Source: Flavobacteriia bacterium (GTDB lineage: Bacteria; Bacteroidota; Bacteroidia; Flavobacteriales_D; Crocinitomicaceae). From it: a DNA stretch of 60,982 bases. The position numbers and the translations under genes are program-made. Under the pieces are notes generated by a model. That model was not told the origin of the DNA. It was given only the letters and a program-made list of their open reading frames with translations, and made no database searches. This document shows, in pieces, positions 35,290-46,306 of this stretch. How positions within the stretch are numbered: position 1 is the stretch's first letter; each line of letters begins with the position of its first letter. Location: assembly GCA_947462925.1 (NCBI GenBank), contig CANHQP010000020.1, forward strand, positions 1-60,982, given 5' to 3'.

Positions 35290-38100
35290 TCAATGCGCCT
35301 CCAACCAATTATCAGCAATTTTCACTTCCACTTCCATCGGAACGACCAATTGAATGGCGTTTTCCATGGCTTCTTTGACCAATTTTGGCATCAATTCTAA
35401 CTCAGATTCATGTACGTCAAAAACCAATTCGTCATGCACTTGGAGCAACAATTTGGATTGAACTTTTTGTTCCGTCATCGCTTTGTCGACGGCAATCATC
35501 GCCAATTTGATAATGTCAGCCGCTGAACCTTGGATGGGTGCATTTACGGCATTTCTCTCAGCAAAACCTCTTACGATTGCATTTCCGGAATTGATGTCTG
35601 GCAAATAGCGTCTTCTTTTCATGATGGTTTCCACAAATCCCAATTCGCGCGAATCGTTGATGGCTTTGTCCATGTAGGTTTTGATGGTGTTGAATTGTTC
35701 GAAATAACTGTCGATAATTCCTTTTGCTTCGGTACGAGAAATTCCTAAATTTTGCGCCAATCCGAAAGCAGATTGACCGTAAATGATTCCAAAATTGACA
35801 GCTTTTGCTGCACTTCGCTGGTCTCGAGAAACTTCATTGATTGGCGTGGCAAAAACATTCGAAGCAGTCGCTGCGTGAATATCATGCCCTTGCTGGAAAG
35901 CGGCAATCATATTCGGGTCTTCGCTCAAAGCAGCAATGATTCTCAATTCGATTTGGGAATAATCCGCCGCCATGATTTTGAATTCTGAACCTCTCGAAAT
36001 GAAGGCTTTTCGAATCTCTTTTCCTTTATCCGTTCGGATTGGAATGTTTTGCAAATTCGGATTATTGGAACTCAATCGTCCTGTAGCAGTAACCGTTTGC
36101 ATAAAGTGCGTGTGCACGCGATTGTCGATTGGGTCAACCAAAGTTGGGAGTGGATCGACATAGGTGCTTTTCAATTTTTTATTTTGGCGATAATCCAAGA
36201 TCAAATTAACAATTGGATGGTCGTTTTTGTATTGCTCAAGTGCGTCTTCAGAAGTTTGAAATTGTCCAGTTTTGGTTTTTTTCGCTTTCGCTGAAATTTT
36301 CATGTGGTCGAAAAGGACTTCACCCAATTGTTTTGGCGAGTCAAGATTGAAGTCAATTCCTGCCAATTCTTTGATTTCCTTTTCTTTTTCAATAGATTCT
36401 AGTTCCAATTGCTTGGAGAAAACGCCTAAACCGTCCACATCAATCGCAATACCTTCTTTTTCCATTTTGCGCAAAACACGCATCAAAGGCATTTCCATGT
36501 AGTAGAAAAGTGCTTTCAAATGGTCTTTTTCAATTTCAGGCGCAAAAATTTGTTTCAATTGCAAAGTGATATCTGCATCTTCACAAGCATAATCTGAAAC
36601 TTCAGAAGGTTCCAAATCGCGCATATTTCCTTGCGTTTTTCCTTTTTTTCCAATCAAGGTTTCGATGGAAACTGGTTTGTAACGCAAATAATATTCTGAA
36701 AGAAAATCCATTCCGTGTTTTGCCTCCGGCTGAATCAAATAATGCGCAATCATGGTATCAAACAAATCGCCTTTGACTTCAATTCCATAATTGTCCATCA
36801 CTTGAAGGTCGTATTTCAAGTTGTGACCAATTTTTAAAATCGATTCAGATGCAAAAAATGGATTGAATTCAGCTAAAATGGTCAACGCATCTGCGCGATT
36901 TTCTGGAATTGCGACATAAAATCCTTCTCTTTCTCTGAATGAAAAAGACATTCCGACCAATTCAGCGTGCAAAGATTCAACGCTTGTTGTTTCAGTATCG
37001 AAGCAAACTTCTTTTTGTTGAAGCAACAAATCAATCAATTCTTTGCGTTCTTCTGGCGTTGTGATTAAGTGATAACTTGGTTTTTCAGTTGCGATGGTTT
37101 TCAAGTCAACCGTTTCAATTGGTTCTTGATTTTCAACCAAACTTTGCGTTCTAAACAAATCCAATTGAGCTTCAGAATTTGCGCTATCGTTGGTATTTGT
37201 GATTACAATTTCCTCACCAATGACTCTTTTAGCCAGATTTCTGAATTCCAGTTCAGTGAAAATTTCTTTGACTTTCTCAACGTCTGGTTCGCACATGATC
37301 AGCGCATCAGGATTGAATTCAACATCTACATCTAAGATGATTGTAGCCAACATTTTAGAAAGAATTCCTTGCTCAGCAAATTCAATGACATTTTCTTTTT
37401 GCTTGCCTTTCAATTTGTCGGCATTGGCAATTAGATTTTCAACTGAACCAAATTCTTGAATCAATTTTTTGGAAGTTTTTTCACCAATTCCAGGAATTCC
37501 GGGAATATTATCAGCAGCATCACCCCAAAGACCTAAAATATCGATGACCTTGATTGGATCGTCCACTTCAAATTTTTCGCAGACTTCTGCTACTCCTAAA
37601 ATTGTCGCAGGATCGCCACCACGACCAGGTTTGTACATGAAAATTTTATCAGAAACCAACTGTCCAAAATCTTTGTCGGGCGTCATCATGTAGGTGTAAT
37701 AACCTTCTTTTTCAGCAATTTTCGCCAAAGTTCCGATCACGTCATCCGCTTCAAAACCTTCTTTCAATAAGATTGGAATTTGAAAAGCTTCCACGATTTT
37801 TTTGATTGGATCAATCATCGAGCGAATGTCTTCCGGCATTTCTTGTCTGTGTGCTTTGTAAGCCGCAAAATCCGCTTGTCGATTTGTCGCACCTCCGGGA
37901 GCATCAAAAACCACCGCCATGTGAGTCGGTTGCTCTTTTTTGATAACGTCAATCAATGCATTGGTAAATCCAAACGCAGCAGATGTATTTTGTCCTTTTG
38001 AATTGATTCTCGGGTTTTTAGCAAATGCAAAATAGGCTCTGTAAATCAAAGCGAACGCATCAACTAAGAATATTTTTTTATCGTGAACAGCTGAAATCAT
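35290..38100 (-). CDS. polA: DNA polymerase I
   Basis: A 936-residue enzyme with all three domains. The N-terminal 5'-nuclease (FLVDAFALIYRAY start; DKDFGQL; GIPGIGEKTSKKLI helix-hairpin-helix) spans about 1-300. The 3'-5' exonuclease domain has the catalytic Asp/Glu pair in CFDTETTS near 370, so proofreading is likely intact. The family A polymerase domain carries ADYSQIELRI (motif A), RSAAKAVNFGIIYG (motif B, O-helix) and QVHDELVFDV (motif C). It fills gaps in repair and removes Okazaki RNA primers. Length matches the family. Probably monocistronic; a C/G-rich hairpin separates it from cysS. Confidence 0.95.
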   Translation of the reverse strand: MISAVHDKKIFLVDAFALIYRAYFAFAKNPRINSKGQNTSAAFGFTNALIDVIKKEQPTHMAVVFDAPGGATNRQADFAAYKAHRQEMPEDIRSMIDPIKKIVEAFQIPILLKEGFEADDVIGTLAKIAEKEGYYTYMMTPDKDFGQLVSDKIFMYKPGRGGDPATILGVAEVCEKFEVDDPIKVIDILGLWGDAADNIPGIPGIGEKTSKKLIQEFGSVENLIANADKLKGKQKENVIEFAEQGILSKMLATIILDVDVEFNPDALIMCEPDVEKVKEIFTELEFRNLAKRVIGEEIVITNTNDSANSEAQLDLFRTQSLVENQEPIETVDLKTIATEKPSYHLITTPEERKELIDLLLQQKEVCFDTETTSVESLHAELVGMSFSFREREGFYVAIPENRADALTILAEFNPFFASESILKIGHNLKYDLQVMDNYGIEVKGDLFDTMIAHYLIQPEAKHGMDFLSEYYLRYKPVSIETLIGKKGKTQGNMRDLEPSEVSDYACEDADITLQLKQIFAPEIEKDHLKALFYYMEMPLMRVLRKMEKEGIAIDVDGLGVFSKQLELESIEKEKEIKELAGIDFNLDSPKQLGEVLFDHMKISAKAKKTKTGQFQTSEDALEQYKNDHPIVNLILDYRQNKKLKSTYVDPLPTLVDPIDNRVHTHFMQTVTATGRLSSNNPNLQNIPIRTDKGKEIRKAFISRGSEFKIMAADYSQIELRIIAALSEDPNMIAAFQQGHDIHAATASNVFATPINEVSRDQRSAAKAVNFGIIYGQSAFGLAQNLGISRTEAKGIIDSYFEQFNTIKTYMDKAINDSRELGFVETIMKRRRYLPDINSGNAIVRGFAERNAVNAPIQGSAADIIKLAMIAVDKAMTEQKVQSKLLLQVHDELVFDVHESELELMPKLVKEAMENAIQLVVPMEVEVKIADNWLEAH

Positions 38101-38131
38101 ATATATAAAATTTTTGAGTCTTTTATAATCT

Positions 38132-38159
38132 TCCCCCTTCAGAGGGGGACCGAGGGGGA
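38132..38159. repeat. C5/G5 inverted repeat between cysS and polA
   Basis: TCCCCCT at 38132-38138 can pair with AGGGGGA at 38143-38149 or with a second copy at 38153-38159. This gives two mutually exclusive short, strong hairpins. In an AT-rich genome the block stands out and resembles dispersed intergenic repeats. It lies between the cysS stop and the polA start and may terminate cysS, though the T-run is not ideal. Confidence 0.45.
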
Positions 38160-38186
38160 GGATTTTTTATAGTCGAACAGAAATTA

Positions 38187-39653
<1,467 letters not shown>

Positions 39654-39678
39654 TTTACTAAAATAAATAGTTGAAGAA

Positions 39679-39686
39679 CAAAGATA
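39679..39686 (-). promoter_or_regulatory. Putative -7 promoter element of cysS
   Basis: On the minus strand the bases are TATCTTTG, a match to TAnnTTTG, 25 bases before the cysS start codon. Confidence 0.45.
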
Positions 39687-39737
39687 AGGATTTTTGTAGA
39701 AGGATTATTTTGTAAAATTAAAATGTACTAAGATTGC

Positions 39738-40643
39738 TTATTTTTGGAGGATTCGCCACCTGATTTCGTCCAAATTTGCTTTGATTTTTTGGAAGATATT
39801 TTGACCTTCCAAATTCAAATAGTTTTTGGTAAAAATACTTGGATTGAGCATCCATTTGATGGCTCTTTTTGGCAACGGTAAGGCGCCATAAGGGAATTTT
39901 TTCAAGTCAAAATGTGGCTTGAGTTGCGGGTAGATTTTTTCAAAAAATTCTTTGCGGTTGTGTTTATAGAAATCATTGTTTCTAGGAACCAACACATCCA
40001 TTCCAAGATGAAAAGTGAGGTGCGCATCCGGAATAAGAAGTGGATTTTCTGCAAATGAAAAAATATTATGTACCAATGCTGCTTCCAAAAATGAAATTCC
40101 GACGCAGATATTTTCTAAAATGAATTTTTCTAAAAGTTCGGTTTTGATTACAAAACAGTCAAAACCAGGATGTGATTTACCTAATTGAGCATACATCAAA
40201 GGAAGATCCTCAATACTTGAATACACCGATGGAATTCTTCTTCTGTTGATGACCAAAGCATCATGGCCTTTTTTAAGGTATTCAAAGATAGCATCATAGA
40301 AGAATGGCATCACTGCAATGTCCATATTTGTAAAAATCACAAAATCAGGCTTTTCAATTTCGTTTATTTTATCAAGAATATCTTTGATTAGTGGGAGTTT
40401 TCGGTTTTTAAGTTGCGGATTTACATCCAAAATAGACTTTTCTAAGTTCGATAAAATTTGAAATTCGGCAGGAATGATGGATTTATCTTCCTCAAATTGC
40501 GTAGTTAAAAGCTGAAATTTAGCTGCATTTTCACTTTGATTTTTAGCTCTTATCAAGGATTGAAAAGTGATTGGTTGCGCGAAGAACAAATCAGAATTTT
40601 CTTTTACCTTTACGGGATTGATAATATGAGCTACACTAGTCAA
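39738..40643 (-). CDS. Glycosyltransferase-like protein at the edge of the glycan locus
   Basis: A 301-residue cytoplasmic protein. The segment PDFVIFTNMDIAVMPFFYDAI resembles the DxD-containing metal site of GT-A glycosyltransferases (here NMD). The DALVINRRRIPS and HPGFDCFVIKTELLEKFI blocks fit the donor/acceptor region seen in unclassified polysaccharide-locus proteins. No named family recognised. It is divergent from the 14-gene glycan/terpenoid operon and shares its intergenic region, so it probably belongs to the same locus. The C-terminal 60 residues are basic, possibly membrane associated. Confidence 0.55.
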   Translation of the reverse strand: MTSVAHIINPVKVKENSDLFFAQPITFQSLIRAKNQSENAAKFQLLTTQFEEDKSIIPAEFQILSNLEKSILDVNPQLKNRKLPLIKDILDKINEIEKPDFVIFTNMDIAVMPFFYDAIFEYLKKGHDALVINRRRIPSVYSSIEDLPLMYAQLGKSHPGFDCFVIKTELLEKFILENICVGISFLEAALVHNIFSFAENPLLIPDAHLTFHLGMDVLVPRNNDFYKHNRKEFFEKIYPQLKPHFDLKKFPYGALPLPKRAIKWMLNPSIFTKNYLNLEGQNIFQKIKANLDEIRWRILQK

Positions 40644-40871
40644 GGATGAAAGTTTTGTTTAACAATATTGGTAAATCTACAAATTATCTCAAATATGTTG
40701 AGGAATTGGATGCGGATTACAATTTGTTTAGAAAAAAACAGTTTTCAAATTTATGCTTAAATCATATGCAAAAGCGATTTTCCACTTTTAGTTTGCTTTT
40801 GACACATTTTGACACATTCAGGGTTAATTTCAAAATATATTTCATTGATTAGAGACGAGGAAATACAAGTA
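40644..40871. other. Divergent control region of the glycan/terpenoid locus
   Basis: This 228-base region separates the minus-strand glycosyltransferase-like gene from the plus-strand operon. TTTTAGTTTGC near 40790 is a near-match to the -7 box, but no perfect TAnnTTTG was found. The words TTTTGACACATT and TTTGACACATT repeat in tandem at about 40798-40818. A 68-codon frame inside looks like chance. Confidence 0.4.
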
Positions 40872-41672
40872 ATGACTTCAGAACCTGATAATTTCAGGGA
40901 GTATTTTCACAAAATTTGGAGGTATCGGTCATTGATTTGGGTTTTTGCGATGCGTGATTTGAAAGTGAAATATGCTCAAACTTTGATTGGCGTTGGTTGG
41001 ACAATTGTACAACCGCTGACAGCATTGACCATATTCACTTTTTTCTTTGGCTACATCATGAACATGAAGTCGGGAAATTTGCCATTCACGTTGTATATCT
41101 TAAGTGGATTGTTGGGATGGAATTTCTTTTCCTACATTGTTTCTGCAGGTTCAATAAGCGTGCAAGAATCGTCGCACATTATCAAAAAAATCTATTTTCC
41201 GAAGAGTATTTTACCTTTCTCCAAAGTGCTTGTTGCGTTAGTTGAATTGTTGTTAACGCTTTTGTTGTTGATTCCCCTGATGTTTTATTACGGACAAGGA
41301 ATTTCTTGGCGCATTGTTTTCTTGCCTTTTGTTTTGATTTTCAATGCCACTTGTGGCTTGACTTTGGTTTTTTGGGTGGCATCTTTTGCCTATAAAAAGC
41401 GCGATTTATTTCATCTTCTTCCATTCATTGTTTATTTTGGAATATGGTTTACTCCTGTTTTTTTCTCAGGAACCTTTTTGCCACCAAAAATTCAGTTTTT
41501 GATGGATTTTAACCCAATGGCCAATGTGGTTGATATGTGGCGTTGGATGTTGTTTGGAGCAGGAACTTTTCAGTGGATTTGGGCGATAAACTTTGGAATT
41601 GTTTCAATTTTGTGTTTGTTAGGAATGTATTATTACAATAGGAAGGAAAGTGATTTTAGTGATTTTGCATAA
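40872..41672 (+). CDS. ABC-2 type polysaccharide export permease (Wzm/TagG-like)
   Basis: A 266-residue inner-membrane permease; the ATG at 40872 is preferred to a TTG at 40809. The N-terminus FREYFHKIWRYRSLIWVFAMRDLKVKYAQTLIG with interface helix is typical of Wzm/TagG/KpsM permeases, followed by six hydrophobic helices. The conserved segment WFTPVFFSGTFLPPKIQFLMDFNPMANVVDMWRW is diagnostic. It pairs with the next gene's ATPase to export a glycan or lipid-linked molecule across the inner membrane. It is the first gene of the 14-gene operon. Confidence 0.9.
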   Translation: MTSEPDNFREYFHKIWRYRSLIWVFAMRDLKVKYAQTLIGVGWTIVQPLTALTIFTFFFGYIMNMKSGNLPFTLYILSGLLGWNFFSYIVSAGSISVQESSHIIKKIYFPKSILPFSKVLVALVELLLTLLLLIPLMFYYGQGISWRIVFLPFVLIFNATCGLTLVFWVASFAYKKRDLFHLLPFIVYFGIWFTPVFFSGTFLPPKIQFLMDFNPMANVVDMWRWMLFGAGTFQWIWAINFGIVSILCLLGMYYYNRKESDFSDFA

Positions 41673-41728
41673 TTTGAATAGTATTTTTAACTATATTTAT
41701 GTGATTAAAGTCAAATCTCTGCTATAAA

Positions 41729-43018
41729 TTGGAATCAAACGTTGCCATAAAAGTTGAAAATCTTTCGAAGTTATTTACTTTGAGGGAATCGTCCATTGGA
41801 ATTGATGGACGAAGCACTAACGAACTTTGGGCTTTGAAAGATGTTAGTTTTGAAATAAAAAAAGGAGAATCCGTTGGGATTATTGGTCCCAATGGAAGCG
41901 GTAAAAGCACATTACTCAGAATCTTAGCGGGAATTACTAAACCAACATTTGGAAAAGTTTCCATAAAAGGAAAAGTTGCAAGTATTCTGGATATCGGATC
42001 GGGCTTTCATCCCGAATTAAGCGGACGAGAAAATATCTTTTTAAATGGGCAGTTATTAGGTTTTACCAAGAAGGAAATTCAATGTCATTGCGATGAAATT
42101 ATAGAATTCAGTGGAATTGAAAGATTCATTGATGAGCCTGTTAAGAACTATTCTAATGGGATGTATTTGCGATTGGCTTTCAGTATTATGGCTCATTTGG
42201 ATTTTGATGTATACCTATTTGATGAGGTTTTTAGTGTTGGAGATGCCACTTATGGTTTGAAGTCAAAAATGAAAATGCAAGAATTGTCAGTTAAAAAGAA
42301 GACGATGCTTTTTGTAAGCCATAATACGAATGATTTACAGAATACAGATAATTATCTTTTATTGCAATTTGGAAATTTGGTAGAAAAATCAAGTGAAAGA
42401 AAAATTTTGACAAAATATTTAGAAAATGCTTTAAACTTTAATGAAAGTAAAGTTTGTAAAAGTGAGATGGTTTTAAATGAATTCTCAAATATCCAAACTT
42501 CAAATGAAATTAAAGTGTTGGAGATAAGACTCTTTCAAGAACAAGATTTTGATTTTTTTACAACTGAAAAAACCCTTTTTTTAGAAGTGAAGTACCAAAA
42601 GTTACTTGATAGTGGGACTGTTGATTTAGTTATGAATATCTCTGACATACAGGATAAGGTAATAATTACCTCTTCACCCTTTATTAGAGGTGAAATTAGT
42701 GAGCATGAAAAAAGTGGAGTTTATACTTTGCGTTGTGAAATATTTGGTAGTCTTTTAAATTCTCAAGTCTATAAGGTTAGTTTATACTTTTTGAGAGACC
42801 TACTTAAATTTACTACTCAATTTCAAAGTTCGGAAAATTTGATAAGTCTAAATGTTAGGGGTAGGAAGGAGGTTGAAGTTTCATTGGGACTTCCAAATAT
42901 AATAGCTTTTAAGCCGACTATCCAATTATCAGAACTTAGATTTGATCCAAATGTAATCATAAAGTCTGAGGCAGGATTATTGCCTGATTTTAAATGGAAA
43001 ATAACTGTAAATAATTAA
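41729..43018 (+). CDS. ABC transporter ATPase with C-terminal Wzt-type domain
   Basis: A 429-residue ATPase beginning at a TTG at 41729; the N-terminal VAIKVENLSKLF begins right there as in relatives, and no ATG fits. Walker A GPNGSGKST is at 53-61, the signature YSNGMYLRLAFS at 141-152, Walker B with Glu166 in VYLFDEVFSVGD, and the switch His at 198. Residues about 250-429 form an extra beta domain like the Wzt C-terminal domain, which recognises the terminal modification of the exported O-antigen in ABC-dependent pathways. Export substrate here is unknown. Confidence 0.9.
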   Translation: MESNVAIKVENLSKLFTLRESSIGIDGRSTNELWALKDVSFEIKKGESVGIIGPNGSGKSTLLRILAGITKPTFGKVSIKGKVASILDIGSGFHPELSGRENIFLNGQLLGFTKKEIQCHCDEIIEFSGIERFIDEPVKNYSNGMYLRLAFSIMAHLDFDVYLFDEVFSVGDATYGLKSKMKMQELSVKKKTMLFVSHNTNDLQNTDNYLLLQFGNLVEKSSERKILTKYLENALNFNESKVCKSEMVLNEFSNIQTSNEIKVLEIRLFQEQDFDFFTTEKTLFLEVKYQKLLDSGTVDLVMNISDIQDKVIITSSPFIRGEISEHEKSGVYTLRCEIFGSLLNSQVYKVSLYFLRDLLKFTTQFQSSENLISLNVRGRKEVEVSLGLPNIIAFKPTIQLSELRFDPNVIIKSEAGLLPDFKWKITVNN

Positions 43019-43028
43019 TGATTTTAAA

Positions 43029-43913
43029 ATGAAACTATTTAAATGGTGGAATAATTATAGACTGTCAAAATTTGAATTTGGGGATGAAATTCGCGAAATC
43101 GAAAAGTATTTTGCTGATTTCAAATTGATGGAATTTGTAAATAAATATGAAAGTCTTTTAAAGACAAAAAAGAGTAACCACTATTTTTCAACTCTAGGCA
43201 TAAATTTTAAGAATGAGACCGTTGATACGGTTAAATTCTATGCTCATATTTTAGAAGAAATGTCAGATGAAGAGGTCCTAGAGTTTATTCCTACAGTTGA
43301 TGATTATAAAAGATTTTTACCTTTGAAGGGGAATGGAGACCCATTCAATCCTTCCAATGTTGGAACTGTTCTTGAAATAAAATTTAAGATCGGTACTGAA
43401 ACCCCTACGTATGGCTTTTTTTATCTTTTGCAAAACATTCCTGAATCATATAAATTGTTAGGATATCCTCAAAAATTACCTGCAGAATTGGTTAAAAACG
43501 GAGTAAGCTTAGGTGTCAATTATGAGTATAATAGCACTAATACTACATTCAAGAAATATTACTATTACAATAGAAAAGAAGATATAGAATATTTCCAAAA
43601 AAGAATGGGGTTTCCTATTCTTGGGAATTTTTTAGAATATGCAGAGGGAAATGAGATTTCTAAGTTGAATAATTACGCAGGTTTTATTTCGGGCTTTTGG
43701 GAAAGCGATAAAAATTTCAGTTCTAAGGAGAAAAAAATAATCAAATACTTGCAATTGAAGCATAACTTTTCAATCATTGGTTACGGGGGCTATGAAAATA
43801 ACCCAATAAAAGCGATTTATTTTAGAGAAGGAAAGTCTAAATCGAATGATTTAAAAAATTTGCTAACCCAATATTCTAATATTTTTGGAATTGCAAAAAA
43901 ACATAAAATTTAA
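43029..43913 (+). CDS. Unknown protein in the terpenoid cassette; possible ABBA prenyltransferase fold
   Basis: A 294-residue soluble protein with no family I recognise. Four segments share a strand-turn-strand pattern with G-hydrophobic-aromatic then Lys/Tyr-rich strands: STLGINFKNETVDTVKFYA, TVLEIKFKIGTETP, SLGVNYEYNSTNTTFKKYYY and SIIGYGGYENNPIKAIYF, each separated by helices. Repeated alpha-alpha-beta-beta units of this kind build the ABBA prenyltransferase barrel, whose members have about this length. Neighbouring P450, cyclase-like and UbiA genes make a prenyl-transfer role attractive. This is a weak inference. It sits 4 bases before the first P450. Confidence 0.45.
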   Translation: MKLFKWWNNYRLSKFEFGDEIREIEKYFADFKLMEFVNKYESLLKTKKSNHYFSTLGINFKNETVDTVKFYAHILEEMSDEEVLEFIPTVDDYKRFLPLKGNGDPFNPSNVGTVLEIKFKIGTETPTYGFFYLLQNIPESYKLLGYPQKLPAELVKNGVSLGVNYEYNSTNTTFKKYYYYNRKEDIEYFQKRMGFPILGNFLEYAEGNEISKLNNYAGFISGFWESDKNFSSKEKKIIKYLQLKHNFSIIGYGGYENNPIKAIYFREGKSKSNDLKNLLTQYSNIFGIAKKHKI

Positions 43914-43917
43914 TCTT

Positions 43918-45108
43918 ATGTTGAATTTTTTTTCGTTTCTAAAAATTCCTTTTCGGGGATATAGTAATTCTGTAGAAGAGGATTTAGATCTATTTGATGA
44001 AGCTTTCTACCAAAATTTCTTCAAATCTTACCAAATTCTTACCAAAAAAAAGAGTATTTATCATTTTAAAAAATCAAATTGTTATGCTGTATTTGATTTT
44101 AAGACAGTTAAGGAAATATTGAAAAACAAGGAATTTTTCTCAAGTGAAAATTTTGAAAAGGATGATAAGCTCATTTTGGGGTCCGATGGTCCTCAGCATT
44201 CAAAAGCAAAAAAAGATCTAGTGACAAGAATAAATTTTTTGAAACCACAGAATCAATCTGATTTTTCTGAAAAATATATTAATCAACTTCTAGACTATTT
44301 GTTTGAAAATGTTACAACTGAAAATATTGCGTTTGACGTCGTTGAACAAGTAGTAAATCCATTTGTATTAAATTTTATACTAGAAAGTTATGGGATTTTA
44401 CCCAGTTACCCATCACTTGACATACTTTCAAGTGAAATTAGTCATAGAAAAAAAATAGAGAATATAAATAGAATATTTCAAGACAAAGGATTACTTGGTC
44501 AAATCGCAAGTGATTCTTTTAAACAGGGTTCGATTTCTGACGATTTAAAGAATCTTTTATCGGATTTTCACATTGGTACTATACAAGAAGAAGATTTGAT
44601 AAATTTTTTAAATGTATTCATTCAAGCTGGGGTTTTAACTACTTCTAGCCTTTTAGTTTCGTGTATTTTAAAGTTTGATTTACTTGATGACGAGAAGATA
44701 AATGATGATTTTTATTTAAATTTATTTATTGATGAAGTTTTGAGATTATATTCACCGTCGCAGTTTGTATTTAGAAAAGTTGTAAAAGATTTCAAAAAAG
44801 ACAAGTTTATTTTACCTGCTGGCTCATTGATAGCTATTTCGATAGGTGCAGCAAACAGAGATGAGGAAGTATTCAAAAACCCGATGAATTTTGAAATAAA
44901 TCGAAATGAGAAACATTTGGCTTTTGGTACTTCAAGTCATAGATGTGTTGGTGAAAAAGTTGTTTATGCAATTGCGCGGGCATTTATCAGAAAATTTTAT
45001 TTGGATTTTTATAAATTAAAGAATCTAAAAGTAGAAAATGAGTATACCTTCGATAATTCTATTTTTATTTATAAAATCAAAAATCTAATTTTGAAAAGCA
45101 ATGGTTAA
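43918..45108 (+). CDS. Cytochrome P450 with unusual I-helix
   Basis: A 396-residue P450; ATG at 43918 lies 4 bases after the previous stop. Heme-binding motif FGTSSHRCVG at 336-345 with the thiolate Cys343. ExxR is EVLR at 273-276. The I-helix reads AGVLTTS at 237-243, so the usual acid before the conserved Thr is replaced by Leu; this acid normally supports proton delivery to bound oxygen. No signal peptide, so a soluble bacterial class I-type enzyme needing ferredoxin and reductase from elsewhere. Overlaps the next P450 gene by 8 bases. Likely oxidises the cassette product; substrate unknown. Confidence 0.9.
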   Translation: MLNFFSFLKIPFRGYSNSVEEDLDLFDEAFYQNFFKSYQILTKKKSIYHFKKSNCYAVFDFKTVKEILKNKEFFSSENFEKDDKLILGSDGPQHSKAKKDLVTRINFLKPQNQSDFSEKYINQLLDYLFENVTTENIAFDVVEQVVNPFVLNFILESYGILPSYPSLDILSSEISHRKKIENINRIFQDKGLLGQIASDSFKQGSISDDLKNLLSDFHIGTIQEEDLINFLNVFIQAGVLTTSSLLVSCILKFDLLDDEKINDDFYLNLFIDEVLRLYSPSQFVFRKVVKDFKKDKFILPAGSLIAISIGAANRDEEVFKNPMNFEINRNEKHLAFGTSSHRCVGEKVVYAIARAFIRKFYLDFYKLKNLKVENEYTFDNSIFIYKIKNLILKSNG

Positions 45109-46306
45109 TGAACTCTATCACAAGTTAAAGTCTTTTTTTTTAAAGAGTAAAATGGAGGCTAAAATTGACGGAGATTTCAATTCTGCCGAGGAAATACACC
45201 TTAGTTCCACTGATTTTTATGAAGAAAATGATTTAGTTTATTTTAAAAACTTAAACGCATATGGAGCTTTTAAATATCCAATTGTAAAACAGCTTTTTAA
45301 TTCTGAAAATGAGTCTATTGGTGTTTCCAATGTTGCTTTGGAAATAAACGATATCTATTTTTCAAAGAATGAAGATATTCATAAGATGAACAAAAAAGCT
45401 GCAATTTTGCATTTGACCTTTTTGTCTTCAAAACTACATTATTTAAATAACGATTACACTCATTTTTTATTTAATAAATTCTTAACTAACCTGCCCACGA
45501 AAAAGGAGATTAACCTTGTTGATTTTTTAGTTAATCCACTTGTTTTAATTAATATCCTTAAGGAATATGACCTTTTAGACACTATTTTTCAGGATTTAAA
45601 TCCTGAAAACGATTCATTTTCTTTTGATTATGCAATAAATAAAATAAAAGAGTATTTTGAAGACACTTCAAAATTAGAATCTGTTATTAAAAAGTTTTTA
45701 GAACAAGGAGGGATTATTCCAGCTAAAATGATTGACTTTTTGAATGACTTAGAAACAGAAAACCCTATTGAAATTGCACAATTGCCAAATTTTTTTAAAT
45801 CAATAATTTTTGTTGCAGTCGAAACTACCTCAAGCTTTCTAAGTAATTTCATTTTTACAATCTTCCAAAAATATCCAGAATTTCTTTTAAATAAAGATGT
45901 CGAAAAGTTACATCAATTATCAAATGAGTTACTCAGAATTAATCCTCCAGTTCCGTTTATCTTTAGGACAGTTTGGGAAGACACAGTTTTTAATGATGTA
46001 CATTTAAAAAAGGGTGATCAGTTGATTCTTTTTGTTGGTTCAGCCAATATGGATCCAAATTACTTTGACGAACCAGATCTTATTAAATTCAATAGAAATA
46101 ATAAACATTTGTCTTTTGGTGGAGGAGCGTATACCTGTATTGGAAGATTTGCAAGTTTTAGAATGGCCTTAAATATTTTTGATTACTTAGCACCCTTATC
46201 TAATAATTTCTCTTTTCTTGAGAAAAAGCCACGTTTTTACTTTCAAAATGCTATTCTAAAAATACCTTTAAATATAAAGTATTATGATTCATTTGAAGGA
46301 AATTGA
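45101..46306 (+). CDS. Second, diverged cytochrome P450
   Basis: A 401-residue P450-like protein with a longer, less conserved N-terminus. The I-helix VAVETTS at 238-244 keeps the Glu-Thr pair but has Ala for the usual Gly. ExxR is ELLR at 276-279. The heme motif is FGGGAYTCIG at 339-348, with Cys346 kept and Tyr in place of the common His. It is strongly diverged from the first P450 but aligns in order of motifs. Overlap of 8 bases with the previous gene and 23 bases with the next points to coupled translation. Probably active, substrate unknown. Confidence 0.85.
   Translation: MVNELYHKLKSFFLKSKMEAKIDGDFNSAEEIHLSSTDFYEENDLVYFKNLNAYGAFKYPIVKQLFNSENESIGVSNVALEINDIYFSKNEDIHKMNKKAAILHLTFLSSKLHYLNNDYTHFLFNKFLTNLPTKKEINLVDFLVNPLVLINILKEYDLLDTIFQDLNPENDSFSFDYAINKIKEYFEDTSKLESVIKKFLEQGGIIPAKMIDFLNDLETENPIEIAQLPNFFKSIIFVAVETTSSFLSNFIFTIFQKYPEFLLNKDVEKLHQLSNELLRINPPVPFIFRTVWEDTVFNDVHLKKGDQLILFVGSANMDPNYFDEPDLIKFNRNNKHLSFGGGAYTCIGRFASFRMALNIFDYLAPLSNNFSFLEKKPRFYFQNAILKIPLNIKYYDSFEGN

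Noticed and set aside
40646..40852. A 68-codon plus-strand frame between the divergent glycan genes
   Set aside because: It lies wholly in the control region, has no family likeness and ends next to the permease start; it looks like a chance frame.
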